From the NCBI GenBank assembly GCA_023400985.1, contig JAEXEN010000039.1:1-39841 (forward strand): a stretch of 39,841 nucleotides of DNA, in the 5' to 3' direction. This document shows positions 15,395-23,619 of this stretch, one piece after another. The number at the start of each line of letters is the position of its first letter. The first letter of the stretch is position 1. A program made the translations under genes and the position numbers. The notes under the pieces were generated by a model. It had not been told where the DNA came from. It was given only the letters and a program-made list of their open reading frames with translations, and ran no database searches. This stretch comes from Bacillota bacterium (GTDB lineage: Bacteria; Bacillota; Clostridia; Christensenellales; CAG-138).

Positions 15395-16357
15395 CTATAC
15401 CTTCTCCAATTCCCCCTGTGCTGCGGGAACTGCATCGCGTGGTAAAGCGGGGTCCGTACGCGGCTTTAAGCGCACGGCGGGCGCGGATATGCGGACGGGT
15501 GCGCCCGTGGCGGGTTTATGCGCCATAATGTCGCGCTCTACATGCATGGCGTAGCCCTCAAGCCCGTCGGCATAGGATACCGTAACGGCGTCGATACCGA
15601 GGCCGCGCATCATGTAACTTATGAGCATCGCGCCGTAAAGGATCACGTCGTGGCGCTCGTAAAGGAGCGGTAAGTCCTTGCGGGCGTCACCCATGTCAAA
15701 AAGCTTGCGCGAGAGGGATTTTACATCGGCTATGGAAAGCGACGTGCCGTCCACGCACCCGCATTCGTACTGCGTAAGGTTCAGCTTCAACGCGGCAAGC
15801 GTATGCGCGCTCCCGCCCACCGCCGTCCAGCGCATGGGCGCAAGCTTCGGGAATCGGTAAACGCGGCTGCATATAGCGTACACCGCGGCAAGCTTGGCCT
15901 CGAAGGTTTTGTAGGTTTGCGGCGCAAGGTCCTTCAAGCGCACGCAGCCCATCGGGAAGCTTAGCGCGCAGCCATCGGTGATGATCTGGCTGGAGCCGCC
16001 GCCTACGTCGATAAGACCGCCGTTGCCGCCGGTCGCGCCCAAGAAGGCATAACGCGCCTCGTCGGCGCCGCTCAGGACATCCAGCGTTATGCCGCATTCC
16101 TTGCGGATAAGCTCTACAAACTGCTCGCGGTTCAAGCTGTCGCGCACGGCGCTTGTTGCGTAAGCGAACACACCGAGGCCTTCCGATTTGGCAAGGTCCA
16201 CAAAGGAACGCACGACCTTTGCCGTGTGCGCCATTGCGGAGTCGCTCAAGCGCCCGGAACCGTTCAACCCGCTTGCGAGGCGGGTGGTTTCCAGCCGTTT
16301 TCCGCTTTTCCCCATGTACCGTATGGAATTGCTACCGACGTCGATTACCGCAACCAA
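15395..16357 (-). CDS. Ppx/GppA-family exopolyphosphatase/guanosine pentaphosphatase
   Basis: ASKHA-fold phosphatase acting on polyphosphate or pppGpp. The N terminus VAVIDVGSNSIRYMGK carries the phosphate-1 loop, then EGLGVFAYATSAVRDS (the family's ATSAxR(D/E) block) and GGLIDVGGGSSQII (phosphate-2 loop). TTG at 16357 is proposed as the start: it lies directly before the conserved core and after the divIC stop. A longer frame reaches ATG 16459 but would add a basic tail and overlap divIC by 68 bases. About 320 residues. The C-terminal HD-like domain of large Ppx proteins is absent, as in the short Firmicutes form. Confidence 0.85.
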   Translation of the reverse strand: MVAVIDVGSNSIRYMGKSGKRLETTRLASGLNGSGRLSDSAMAHTAKVVRSFVDLAKSEGLGVFAYATSAVRDSLNREQFVELIRKECGITLDVLSGADEARYAFLGATGGNGGLIDVGGGSSQIITDGCALSFPMGCVRLKDLAPQTYKTFEAKLAAVYAICSRVYRFPKLAPMRWTAVGGSAHTLAALKLNLTQYECGCVDGTSLSIADVKSLSRKLFDMGDARKDLPLLYERHDVILYGAMLISYMMRGLGIDAVTVSYADGLEGYAMHVERDIMAHKPATGAPVRISAPAVRLKPRTDPALPRDAVPAAQGELEKV

Positions 16358-16391
16358 AGTACTGCCGCCGCGCGATACGCGGCCTCCCCGC

Positions 16392-16682
16392 CTATTTATC
16401 GATCTCGAACTGTATTTCGTTTTCCTTGATGAAGCCAAGCTTTTCGCGCGCGTACTCAAGCAAGTATTCGTCGCTGTGCGCGTATTCGATCATAAGCTCG
16501 GTACGCTGCTTTTCGTTTTGAAGCGCGTCGTACTTGGCCTTAAGATCGTTCTGCTCCTGATAGATCTCCTTGAGCTTTTGCTCCTGCGCCCAAAAGACCG
16601 CGCCTATAACGCACGCCCCCGCCAAAAACGCAAGCGCGGCAAATCTGAAACGGACCTTGAATTTCCTTTTCCCTGTTGCCAT
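16392..16682 (-). CDS. divIC: Septum-formation protein DivIC/FtsB
   Basis: A small bitopic division protein that bridges FtsL and the septal synthase complex. From ATG 16682 (CCGGAG six bases upstream) it has 96 residues: a short basic cytoplasmic tail MATGKRKFKVRFRF, one membrane helix AALAFLAGACVIGAVFW, a coiled coil AQEQKLKEIYQEQNDLKAKY and EYLLEYAREKLGFIKENEIQ, the typical DivIC C-terminal block. Location behind yabP-yabQ matches the conserved Firmicutes order. Confidence 0.9.
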   Translation of the reverse strand: MATGKRKFKVRFRFAALAFLAGACVIGAVFWAQEQKLKEIYQEQNDLKAKYDALQNEKQRTELMIEYAHSDEYLLEYAREKLGFIKENEIQFEIDK

Positions 16683-16788
16683 GGCTGCTCCGGTTGTATT
16701 TATAAAAATACTTACTTTATTATTGTCCAATCGCATGGTTTTCGCAAGTACTTTTTTGTAAACGGAGCGTGATTTGCGCCCTATGGCT

Positions 16789-17130
16789 TCAGGATTTTGG
16801 AGCCGGCGTTTTTTTTCTAAAAGCTCTGCTTATAGATATGAGGAGCGAATTGAACAACCTCCCGACGAAGCGGATGTATACAAACGCCCCCAGCGCAAGC
16901 CCAGCAAAAAGGTATACGCGCGGCGCGCCGCCGTTGACGTAAAGGAGCGTAAGAGCGGCGATAACGCCCGCCACGGCATAAAAGAGCGCGTCGATAAAGC
17001 CCGTGACGAGCCTGTGTTTGTGGAAGGGCAGCCGAAGAAGCCTAAATACATCGTACAGTATGCCGATCACGAGCCCGCCGTACAGTGCGCCCCAAAACTT
17101 CGGCAGCTCGTTGAGCGTGTTGTACATCAT
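16789..17130 (-). CDS. yabQ: Spore cortex biosynthesis protein YabQ
   Basis: YabQ is a membrane protein of the outer forespore membrane that is needed for the spore cortex. This protein has 113 residues with several helices; FWGALYGGLVIGILYDVFRL is the diagnostic YabQ segment, followed by DALFYAVAGVIAALTLLYVN and VYLFAGLALGAFVYIRFVGR. The ATG overlaps the yabP stop (ATGA), so the two are translationally coupled. It marks the organism as a spore former, at least by descent. Confidence 0.9.
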   Translation of the reverse strand: MMYNTLNELPKFWGALYGGLVIGILYDVFRLLRLPFHKHRLVTGFIDALFYAVAGVIAALTLLYVNGGAPRVYLFAGLALGAFVYIRFVGRLFNSLLISISRAFRKKTPAPKS

Positions 17131-17417
17131 TTGAACAGCCGCGAAAACACACCGCTCTTCGCTGCCGGCGCGTCGGCGTACTCGAGCGCGACGACCTCGC
17201 CCTCAAGCACCACCTGTCCCTCGTCAAGGTTCAGCTTGGTGATGTGGAGGCCCATGCCCTCTATGCTGAGCTCGCCCGCCTCGGTGATGAGGAATACCTC
17301 CTGCTCGTTGAAGCTTGCCACGTCCTTTACGCCCGTTACGCTCGTGAGCGTCCGCCCTTCGATATGGATCGCGTGCGGGCGCATCCTTAAACCGCTTTCA
17401 AGCCTCGGCTCCGCCAT
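17127..17417 (-). CDS. yabP: Sporulation protein YabP
   Basis: YabP is a small protein needed for spore cortex formation. ATG 17417 has a strong GGGAGG site; an upstream extension to 17504 lacks one. The product has 96 residues: RMRPHAIHIEGRTLTSVTGV then KDVASFNEQEVFLITEAGEL and GMGLHITKLNLDEGQVVLEG, all typical of the YabP/YqfC family. It is the first gene of the yabP-yabQ-divIC-ppx group. In relatives the yab genes are under sigma-E; I could not identify a convincing sigma-E promoter here. Confidence 0.9.
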   Translation of the reverse strand: MAEPRLESGLRMRPHAIHIEGRTLTSVTGVKDVASFNEQEVFLITEAGELSIEGMGLHITKLNLDEGQVVLEGEVVALEYADAPAAKSGVFSRLFK

Positions 17418-17497
17418 GCTCTTCCCTCCCGTAAACATACTTTCATTTTCCCGCTTCCTATGTATACGCTTATAGTGCCGTAAGATATGTATTCTTC

Positions 17498-17526
17498 TTG
17501 ACATAATGCCCCGCGGGTTATACTAT
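17498..17526 (+). promoter_or_regulatory. Promoter of rho
   Basis: TTGACA and TACTAT stand 17 bases apart, about 135 bases before the GTG start of rho. The start of yabP on the other strand is about 80 bases away, so this is a divergent control region. The long leader may allow Rho autoregulation, known from other bacteria; that is inferred. Confidence 0.7.
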
Positions 17527-17660
17527 AATTAAGTATAATAGGATATTGGTCTGTTTTATGTTCCCTAGGTATATCCATGGGAGCATTGGGCATAATGTTT
17601 TTCATCACCATTCAGTTCGCCAATAACAGTCAAGCAAATCCTTCTAAAGGAGCAATTATC

Positions 17661-19508
17661 GTGACAAGGGAAATGTTGCTGCAAAAAAGCCTTGCTGATT
17701 TGCGCGAGATCGCCAAGCTGCAAGGCGTAAAATCCATTGCAAAATATCGGAAACATGAGTTGGCCGACCTCATTATGAACGGGGGCGTGCCGCTTGGTGA
17801 AACCTCCGTGCCTGAAACCGAAACTAAGCCCGAAGCGGCGGAGGAAAAGCCTCAGCCAAAGCCCGCCGCGCCGGAAACTGCCGCGCCGGAAGCCGCTATG
17901 CCGGAGAATCGCGCACCCGCGCGTCAGCAGGCGTACACCGCGCCTCCTTACCGCGCCCCGCAGGGCTACCAACAGGGTTATAACGCCGCAAACACACCGC
18001 AGCGCAGGCAGTATACGCCGCAACAGTCCCGCTACACGGGCGGCGGCTATAACAGCGACCGCCAGCAGCGCCCGTATAATAGCCCCTCCGGCTACCAGCA
18101 GGGTTATCAGCAGCAAAGTTACCAACAGCAGGGCTATCAACAGGGATATCAGCAAAATTATCAACAGCAAGGCTATCAGCAAAACTTTCAGCAGCCCTAT
18201 CAGCCGCGGCAGGAATATCCTTCGCCCTACGAAACAGAGGACGGCGGCGAAGCGAACCGCTACCGCAACCGCCCCGAGGGCTATTATAATAAGGAATACG
18301 GCACCAGCAATCCCGCCGTGCCCGAGCTTTTGGAGGGCGGCGCCTGCGGCGAGTGCGAAGGCGTGCTCGAAGTGCTTCCGGACGGTTACGGCTTTTTAAG
18401 GAGCGACAACTACCTCCCGGGTAACCGCGACGTGTATGTTTCCATTGCACAGATACGCCGTTTCGGCCTGAAAACAGGCGACCTTGTGACGGGCAAGACC
18501 CGTCCCGGCAAAGAGGGCGAACGCTTCCTTGCGCTTCTTTACATCACCGCCATCAACGGGGACGATCCCGAGCTTGCCTCGCAAAGGAAACCCTTTGAAG
18601 AGCTCGTTCCCATCTACCCCGACGAGCGGCTCACACTCGAATGCCCGGGCGTAGGGCGCGACCAGGGCATGGCCATCCGCCTTATCGACCTACTTGCCCC
18701 CATTGGCAAGGGCCAGCGCGGCATGATCGTAAGCCAGCCCAAAAGCGGTAAAACCACGCTTTTGAAAAACATCGCGCACGGCATTTCCACCAACTATCCC
18801 GACGTGCATCTGATGGTGCTTTTGATTGACGAGCGGCCCGAGGAAGTGACCGACATGCAGCGCTCCATCAAGGGCGAGGTGCTTTTCTCCACGTTCGACG
18901 AGCTTCCCGAGCATCACACCCGCGTAGCGGAAATGGCGCAGGAACGTGCCATGCGCCTCGTGGAGCAGGGCAAGGACGTTGTCGTTTTGATGGATTCCAT
19001 CACCCGCCTCGCGCGCGCCTACAATCTTGTGATACCGACCACCGGCAAAACGCTTAGTGGCGGCATGGACCCCGGCGCGCTCCATAAGCCCAAGCGCTTC
19101 TTCGGCGCCGCGCGCAACATCGAAAACGGCGGCAGCCTCACCATCATCGCCACGGCGCTTATAGAAACGGGCAGCCGCATGGATGATATCGTGTATGAGG
19201 AGTTCAAGGGCACGGGCAATATGGAGATCCACCTCGACCGCAAGCTCAGTGAAAAGCGCATCTTCCCCGCCATCGACATCTACAAGTCGGGCACGCGGCG
19301 CGAAGAGCTTCTTCTTAGCTCCGAGGAGCGCGAGGGCGTGATGAGCATCCGCAGGCTCCTAAGCTCCGGCAACACCGCTGACGTGACCGAGCAGCTCATC
19401 GGCATGATGGATAAAACCGAGACCAACGACGAGTTTTTGGTGAAGCTCCGCGGGTGGCTCGGCGTATACGAGCGCGACGGATATTCCGCCGGAAAGAGCC
19501 CCCGGTAA
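17661..19508 (+). CDS. rho: Transcription termination factor Rho with Q/G/Y-rich linker
   Basis: Rho is a hexameric RNA helicase that ends transcription. GTG 17661 is chosen because AAAGGAG lies eight bases upstream; an in-frame ATG at 17577 has no such site. Of 615 residues, about 5-40 form the N-terminal helical domain (SLADLREIAKLQGVKSIAKY). Residues about 45-215 are low complexity: first Ala/Pro/Glu-rich, then a run of YQQG/YQQQ repeats near residues 100-190. The RNA-binding cold-shock domain follows (ECEGVLEVLPDGYGFLRSDN), then Walker A (SQPKSGKTTLLKN, near 359), LLIDERPEEVTDMQRS, Walker B (VVVLMDSITRLARAYN) and the Q/R-loop region (PTTGKTLSGGMDPGALHKPK). All ATPase motifs are intact. 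The insertion resembles prion-like linkers known in some clostridial Rho proteins. Confidence 0.96.
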   Translation: MTREMLLQKSLADLREIAKLQGVKSIAKYRKHELADLIMNGGVPLGETSVPETETKPEAAEEKPQPKPAAPETAAPEAAMPENRAPARQQAYTAPPYRAPQGYQQGYNAANTPQRRQYTPQQSRYTGGGYNSDRQQRPYNSPSGYQQGYQQQSYQQQGYQQGYQQNYQQQGYQQNFQQPYQPRQEYPSPYETEDGGEANRYRNRPEGYYNKEYGTSNPAVPELLEGGACGECEGVLEVLPDGYGFLRSDNYLPGNRDVYVSIAQIRRFGLKTGDLVTGKTRPGKEGERFLALLYITAINGDDPELASQRKPFEELVPIYPDERLTLECPGVGRDQGMAIRLIDLLAPIGKGQRGMIVSQPKSGKTTLLKNIAHGISTNYPDVHLMVLLIDERPEEVTDMQRSIKGEVLFSTFDELPEHHTRVAEMAQERAMRLVEQGKDVVVLMDSITRLARAYNLVIPTTGKTLSGGMDPGALHKPKRFFGAARNIENGGSLTIIATALIETGSRMDDIVYEEFKGTGNMEIHLDRKLSEKRIFPAIDIYKSGTRREELLLSSEEREGVMSIRRLLSSGNTADVTEQLIGMMDKTETNDEFLVKLRGWLGVYERDGYSAGKSPR

Positions 19509-19526
19509 CAATTTCGGGGCGTTTTC
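19498..19526 (+). terminator. Possible intrinsic terminator overlapping the rho stop
   Basis: CCCCG (19500-19504) and CGGGG (19515-19519) can pair around the stop codon and are followed by CGTTTT. The stem is short and the U-run modest, so this is tentative. Confidence 0.4.
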
Positions 19527-19588
19527 CCTCTTTCAAGCGATTTCCATTTAAAAACGCCTGCTTTGCGAGCGTTTTTTCAAAAATGCAC

Positions 19589-19618
19589 TTGCATTTCTCA
19601 TGCTGTGTGCGCTATAAT
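19589..19618 (+). promoter_or_regulatory. Promoter of rpmE
   Basis: TTGCAT and a perfect TATAAT are 18 bases apart. Transcription would start near 19625, leaving a leader of about 90 bases. Confidence 0.7.
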
Positions 19619-19630
19619 AGCAACTGTTCG

Positions 19631-19690
19631 GCTGGCAAATTCCAGCTTTACTTACGAACGTAAAGCCGCAGGATGGTGTATCGCCCTGCG
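19631..19690 (+). promoter_or_regulatory. Structured leader of rpmE (possible L31 leader)
   Basis: Three perfect stems are visible: GCTGG/CCAGC (19631-19646), GCTTTAC/GTAAAGC (19645-19666) and CGCAGG/CCTGCG (19667-19690). The first two share bases 19645-19646 and so cannot fully form together. Ribosomal-protein leaders that bind L31 are known in Firmicutes; whether this is one needs a covariance match. Confidence 0.5.
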
Positions 19691-19713
19691 CAAAGTATTA
19701 GGAGGGTGAAAAT

Positions 19714-19914
19714 ATGAAGAAGGATATCCATCCGGCATACGGCGAATCCGTGGTTCGCTGCGCGTGCGGCGAAACCTTTTTGAGCGGTTCCGTCAAGGGC
19801 GAGCTCAAGGTCGAAATTTGCTCCAAGTGCCATCCGTTCTTTACGGGACGTCAAAAGCTGGTCGACACCGGCGGACGCGTGAACCGTTTCAAACAGCGCT
19901 ACGGCATGAACTGA
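19714..19914 (+). CDS. rpmE: Ribosomal protein L31, zinc-binding form
   Basis: L31 bridges the large and small ribosomal subunits. The 66-residue protein begins MKKDIHPAYGESVVRCACGE and ends GGRVNRFKQRYGMN. Cysteines 16, 18, 36 and 39 form the zinc site of the C+ paralogue, the form used when zinc is sufficient. AGGAGGGTG precedes the ATG. The order rho-rpmE is widely conserved in Clostridia and Bacilli. Confidence 0.96.
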   Translation: MKKDIHPAYGESVVRCACGETFLSGSVKGELKVEICSKCHPFFTGRQKLVDTGGRVNRFKQRYGMN

Positions 19915-19928
19915 ACACGATATGCATC

Positions 19929-19960
19929 CGAGCCCGCGGTTTTCGCCGCGGGCTCGATTT
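19929..19960. terminator. Terminator shared by rpmE and the kamC-like gene
   Basis: CGAGCCCGCGG pairs perfectly with CCGCGGGCTCG around a six-base loop. ATTTTAT follows on the plus strand. The minus-strand gene ends 13 bases beyond, so the stem may act for both converging units, though the U-tract favours rpmE. Confidence 0.75.
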
Positions 19961-19968
19961 TATATTTG

Positions 19969-21420
19969 TCAATATAACTTCTCTATCTCCGCCATCACGC
20001 CTTCATCCAGCCCCAAAAGCCTGCACACGTTGAGCGCGTCGCGCGGGCAGGGGTTATCGCGCTCGGCGCGGGCAAGGCCGTAATTCATATGCCGCGCAAC
20101 GACCTCCACACCGCCGCCCGCGGAGGTATCGATCTCTTTTTTTATGCTTTCCATATCCGCGCCGCGAAGACCCTTTACCTGATAATGCGCGTTTGCGTAC
20201 TCGGCGGCATGGTCGTAATGCGTGCTCAAAACGCTTACGCTTTGGAGGGCGTTAAGCCGCTTCACCAGCGCGCGCACGATCTGCGCGCCCTCGTAGGGGT
20301 TGGTGCCCCGCGCGGGCTCATCGAGGAGGATAAGGCTATGTTCGCCGCACGCGCCCAGTATATCGTTGAGCCGCACGATCTCCGCGCCGAAGCTGCTCAG
20401 GCCCTTTTCCGCGTTTTCCGCATCCTCGAAAAGCATGAACACGTTGCCGAAAAGCTGCGTTTTAACGCTTTTTGCAAATGGGAAAATGCCGACGTGCACG
20501 AGAAGTACCGTGAGCGCGAGCGTTTTTAAAGCCACGCTTTTACCGCCCATGTTCGCGCCCGTCACCACCGTCACGCCGTGCGTAAGCTCTATGGAGACCG
20601 GCGTGAATTCCTTGTTTCGCTTTTGAAGCGCGTCCTTCACGCGCGGGTTTTCCATACCGTCAATAAAAATGCCGTCGTCGCAGAGCACCGGCCTTACGCC
20701 GTTATGCGCACGGGCCAGCCGCGCGCGCGCCATGGTAAAATCGAACCGGCCTATGGCGTCGGTATCGTTTAAAAGCTCGTACACATACGGGCGCAGCCCT
20801 TCGCTTAAAAGCGCGCGCACGCGCGTTTCCTCTTCATCCTCCCGCGCGGTAAGAAGCGTGCGCTTCTTCAAAAGCGCCTCTCGCTCCGTGCCGGGGCTTT
20901 CGCGGATGCGCCTTTCCAACTTCCGCTTTTCGCGCCGTATAAGCGCAAGCTCCTGTGAATGCTTCTCGTCGATATAAAACCCCGCGCTTCTTTCGCCGCC
21001 GATATCGAGCTTTTGAAGCGCCTCCGGCACGGCGGTGATCTCGATTTCCCGAAACGCCGCAGCGGCGTTTATTTTCTTAAACGCGGGAGCCATGATCGAA
21101 AGCTGAAGCAGAAACTGCTTCACTTCAAAAAGCTCCACCTCGCTCAAAACGCCTCCCTCGCTCCGCTTTATGGAACGGCGGATATCCTTGAGCTGCGAAA
21201 GCGCACGATCGAGAAGCGCGTATTCCTCAAAAAACGCGTCGAGCGTAACCATCGCGCGCTCCACGTTATAAAATTCCTTCTCCAACGCCTCGCGCTCATC
21301 GGGCGCATAAATTTTGAGGTGCCGTACCTCCTGCGCGCCGTAGGGCGAAGCGGTTTTAAGAAGCGAACGCACATATTCAAGGCCTATATCCGCCCGCTGT
21401 TCATAGGTAAGCTCGTTCAT
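19969..21420 (-). CDS. MutS-family ATPase, KamC-like (lysine 5,6-aminomutase reactivase type)
   Basis: MutS-like ATPase without the mismatch-recognition domain. From ATG 21420 (GGAGG nearby) it has 483 residues: a helical core and coiled-coil stretch (LALIRREKRKLERRIRESPG), then Walker A (VTGANMGGKSVALKTLAL), SSFGAEIVRLNDIL (signature) and Walker B (SLILLDEPARGTNP), with STHYDHA as the switch. Architecture and pairing with the next gene match KamC, annotated in lysine-fermenting bacteria as the ATPase of the B12-dependent lysine 5,6-aminomutase reactivase. Its start overlaps the end of the KamB-like gene by about 20 bases. The aminomutase genes (kamD/kamE) are not in this window, so the client enzyme is unproven. 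Confidence 0.75.
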   Translation of the reverse strand: MNELTYEQRADIGLEYVRSLLKTASPYGAQEVRHLKIYAPDEREALEKEFYNVERAMVTLDAFFEEYALLDRALSQLKDIRRSIKRSEGGVLSEVELFEVKQFLLQLSIMAPAFKKINAAAAFREIEITAVPEALQKLDIGGERSAGFYIDEKHSQELALIRREKRKLERRIRESPGTEREALLKKRTLLTAREDEEETRVRALLSEGLRPYVYELLNDTDAIGRFDFTMARARLARAHNGVRPVLCDDGIFIDGMENPRVKDALQKRNKEFTPVSIELTHGVTVVTGANMGGKSVALKTLALTVLLVHVGIFPFAKSVKTQLFGNVFMLFEDAENAEKGLSSFGAEIVRLNDILGACGEHSLILLDEPARGTNPYEGAQIVRALVKRLNALQSVSVLSTHYDHAAEYANAHYQVKGLRGADMESIKKEIDTSAGGGVEVVARHMNYGLARAERDNPCPRDALNVCRLLGLDEGVMAEIEKLY

Positions 21421-22417
21421 CCTGACCTCCCACATCGTAGACGGGAACTGTTACGAGTTTTTGCATGCGCTCCGCAAAACTCGCCGCCTCATAGCCGCCC
21501 CCGTAGGCGGAAACGGGGTTGACCGTCACCGCCAGAAGCCGCATAGGGGCCTCTACGCGCACCCGCGTACCCCGCGCGTCCAGCCGGTCGAGCACCGTGC
21601 GGCTCAAAAGAAGCTTCGTGCCGTCCTCCACGGCAAGCTCGACGCCGTTTCCCATAAGCCCCGCGTCGAGCGCGGGCTTTAGAAGCGCATCCGTTGCCGC
21701 TCCCTTGATAAACACATGCTCTATGCCCTTTTCCCGCCTGAGCGCGTCTATGAGCGCCTCGCCTTCCTTTAAGGCGTAAACGCTGCCGTCCTCGCGCTTG
21801 AACGCCGCTTTTTTGAAGGGCATTTGAAGCTCGTCCTCCGTCCAGCCCGTCTGCTTTTTGAGCGTCAAAAGCCGCGCCACATGAGCGGTATCCTCAAGCG
21901 TCGTTTCCATATCGGCGCTGTAGGAAGCGCCCGTGCAAAGGATTGCCGCCGAACTCACGGCGGGCGCTGAAAGGCTCTTGCGGCTCACCGCGCCGTCGAT
22001 GAGCACAAGCTCCGCGCCGAAGCGGTAAAACTCATCTTTCAACGCGCGCATCTGCGCGGTGATGGAAGGCCCCGCAAGCTGCACGCTTCCGTCGCTTCGC
22101 GCGCGCAAAAGCACCACCGGGCCCATCGGCGTGTTATATGGCGTAACGTGTAAAATTTCCCGGGTAATATCGCAGAGTTTCAGCAAATTTTCAGCCGTCG
22201 CAACAAGCGTGTTTTCGTATACGTAAATGCCCGGTTTATGTGTGTTTGTTACAATATCTACGCTCTCCCCGTCGCGCCCTATGCTCGTAAGCCCCAACGT
22301 GCGGCCGCTTTGCTTCAATTCGCGTACAAGCGTATTAAACACGGTGGTCTTGCCCGCGTTTTTGCACATGCCGATGACGCTCAGCGATTTTAAACCCTGT
22401 ACGAGTTCCTCAAACAT
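21401..22417 (-). CDS. P-loop protein, KamB-like reactivase subunit
   Basis: A 338-residue protein with an N-terminal P-loop (SLSVIGMCKNAGKTTVFNTL) and a conserved block LGLTSIGRDGESVDIVTNTH, IYVYENTLVATAENLL, then LVLIDGAVSRKSLSAPAVS. I recognise this as the KamB family, which pairs with KamC in lysine fermentation clusters. The GGAGGAAGGC site fits the ATG start. It lies 18 bases behind the HExxH-protein gene and overlaps the KamC-like gene, so the three form one operon. It could reactivate another B12 enzyme than lysine aminomutase; nothing in the window decides this. Confidence 0.72.
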   Translation of the reverse strand: MFEELVQGLKSLSVIGMCKNAGKTTVFNTLVRELKQSGRTLGLTSIGRDGESVDIVTNTHKPGIYVYENTLVATAENLLKLCDITREILHVTPYNTPMGPVVLLRARSDGSVQLAGPSITAQMRALKDEFYRFGAELVLIDGAVSRKSLSAPAVSSAAILCTGASYSADMETTLEDTAHVARLLTLKKQTGWTEDELQMPFKKAAFKREDGSVYALKEGEALIDALRREKGIEHVFIKGAATDALLKPALDAGLMGNGVELAVEDGTKLLLSRTVLDRLDARGTRVRVEAPMRLLAVTVNPVSAYGGGYEAASFAERMQKLVTVPVYDVGGQDERAYL

Positions 22418-22435
22418 GCCTTCCTCCGGTGCGGA

Positions 22436-23503
22436 TCACGCCGCTGTTTCGTAGGCGCGCACCTTAAAGTAAGTTCCTTTTTCCATATGCAAAAGCACGG
22501 GGCCTTTGATGAAAACCGGCTCGCCGCCGGCGGGCTTTAACATCACGAAATGCGTGCAAAGCACTTCCGTATCCTTTTTTACCATGTTCATGGGGTCGTA
22601 GCCGCAGATGGTAAAAGCGCCTTCCGTGCGGTTGGTTTTTTGCTGCTTAAACGCCAGGATTTGCGCGCTTAGCGCGTCCTCGTTTGCCTCCGCCAGCGCC
22701 CGCGCCGCGAGAAGCGCGTCCTCTTTGGGGGGCGGCGGCGTTTGCACCCCGACATGTTTGCTCAAAAGCTCGAACACGCATCTTGTTTCCTTGCCGATCT
22801 CATGTGCAAAGCCGAGTCCCGCATCCTCCGCGGCCACAAGAAACAGGCTTCCGCTCCAATAGGCGAGCCGACGCATATCGAACGCGCTTTTTCCGCCCGG
22901 CTTAAGGTTAGATAAATGGCTTTCGATCTGCTTTTGATATAGCTCCTCGGAGAGGGACTTTAGAGCTTTAAGCAGCGTAAATTCCGCCATGCCCTCCGCC
23001 GTTTCCGTAAGGTATTCCTGATGGATGATTTCTCCCATCCACGATTGCCTGTGCAGTCGATAGGCCATGAAGCGGATTAAGAGCTCCCGCTTTCGGCCCG
23101 CATCCTTTGTCGCAAACGCCTCGTGCAAAAGCGCGTATTCCGCACTTTTTGCAAGCAGTACCTCCGCCGTACGCGGATAGTCGAGCCCTATGAGGTCGTT
23201 TGGAAACCGCGTTTCGCCACGTTCATTCTGAAACGCGTGGAACATTTCATGCACGAGATCAACAGCGAGGGAAACGGGGTCCTCTTTGGCCGCGTCCTCC
23301 ACCATCCATATGGCTAAGAAACCGCCTTCATATTCGATGGCGGTATTGCCCAAAAACCTTCGGTCATAAGGGATCTCACGATCGGCCAAAGTCACGGCCG
23401 CGTCGTTATACAGCGCGAAAGGAAACCTGTGAAAGCCGGGAAAGAGCGAGGGGAAATCCACGCGGTCGAGCGTCTCGGATACGGCATTGTAAAGAGATCG
23501 CAT
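22436..23503 (-). CDS. Putative HExxH metallopeptidase-like protein
   Basis: Unnamed 355-residue protein. From ATG 23503 (AAAAGGAG upstream) no signal peptide or membrane helix is seen, so it is cytoplasmic. VDLVHEMFHAFQNERGE contains HExxH (H85, E86, H89) and TETAEGMAEF, about 80 residues on, offers a glutamate helix (E169, E173); this arrangement is that of gluzincin zinc peptidases. The C-terminal 60 residues (KGPVLLHMEKGTYFKVRAYE) are probably a small beta domain. It is the first gene of the operon with the KamB-like and KamC-like proteins. Peptidase activity and substrate are inferred from the motif only. Confidence 0.65.
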   Translation of the reverse strand: MRSLYNAVSETLDRVDFPSLFPGFHRFPFALYNDAAVTLADREIPYDRRFLGNTAIEYEGGFLAIWMVEDAAKEDPVSLAVDLVHEMFHAFQNERGETRFPNDLIGLDYPRTAEVLLAKSAEYALLHEAFATKDAGRKRELLIRFMAYRLHRQSWMGEIIHQEYLTETAEGMAEFTLLKALKSLSEELYQKQIESHLSNLKPGGKSAFDMRRLAYWSGSLFLVAAEDAGLGFAHEIGKETRCVFELLSKHVGVQTPPPPKEDALLAARALAEANEDALSAQILAFKQQKTNRTEGAFTICGYDPMNMVKKDTEVLCTHFVMLKPAGGEPVFIKGPVLLHMEKGTYFKVRAYETAA

Positions 23504-23543
23504 AAAGGCTCCTTTTCCCCGTCCACGGGGACACTTCCTTATG

Positions 23544-23552
23544 ATTATACCA
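23544..23552 (-). promoter_or_regulatory. Extended -10 promoter of the HExxH/kamBC operon
   Basis: Minus strand TGGTATAAT: a perfect -10 with the TGn extension, about 40 bases before the ATG. No good -35 is seen, as is common with extended -10 promoters. It diverges from the next promoter. Confidence 0.5.
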
Positions 23553-23608
23553 TGAAGCGCCGCCGCATGCCACGGTACGGGGATTGCCGACCGCGCGCGG
23601 ATACTGTA

Positions 23609-23617
23609 TGCTATAAT
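23609..23617 (+). promoter_or_regulatory. Extended -10 promoter of the DMT pair
   Basis: Plus strand TGCTATAAT: a perfect -10 with TGn, about 45 bases before the ATG at 23662. No consensus -35. Confidence 0.5.
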
Positions 23618-23619
23618 CA

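Noticed and set aside
16358..16459. N-terminal extension of the Ppx/GppA-like protein
   Set aside because: It would overlap divIC by 68 bases and add a basic, non-conserved tail; the conserved core starts at the TTG at 16357.
17565..18182. Leu/Ile/Arg-rich minus-strand frame opposite rho
   Set aside because: It mirrors the repeated Q/G/Y codons of rho; the hydrophobic repeats are an artefact of the repeat read backwards.
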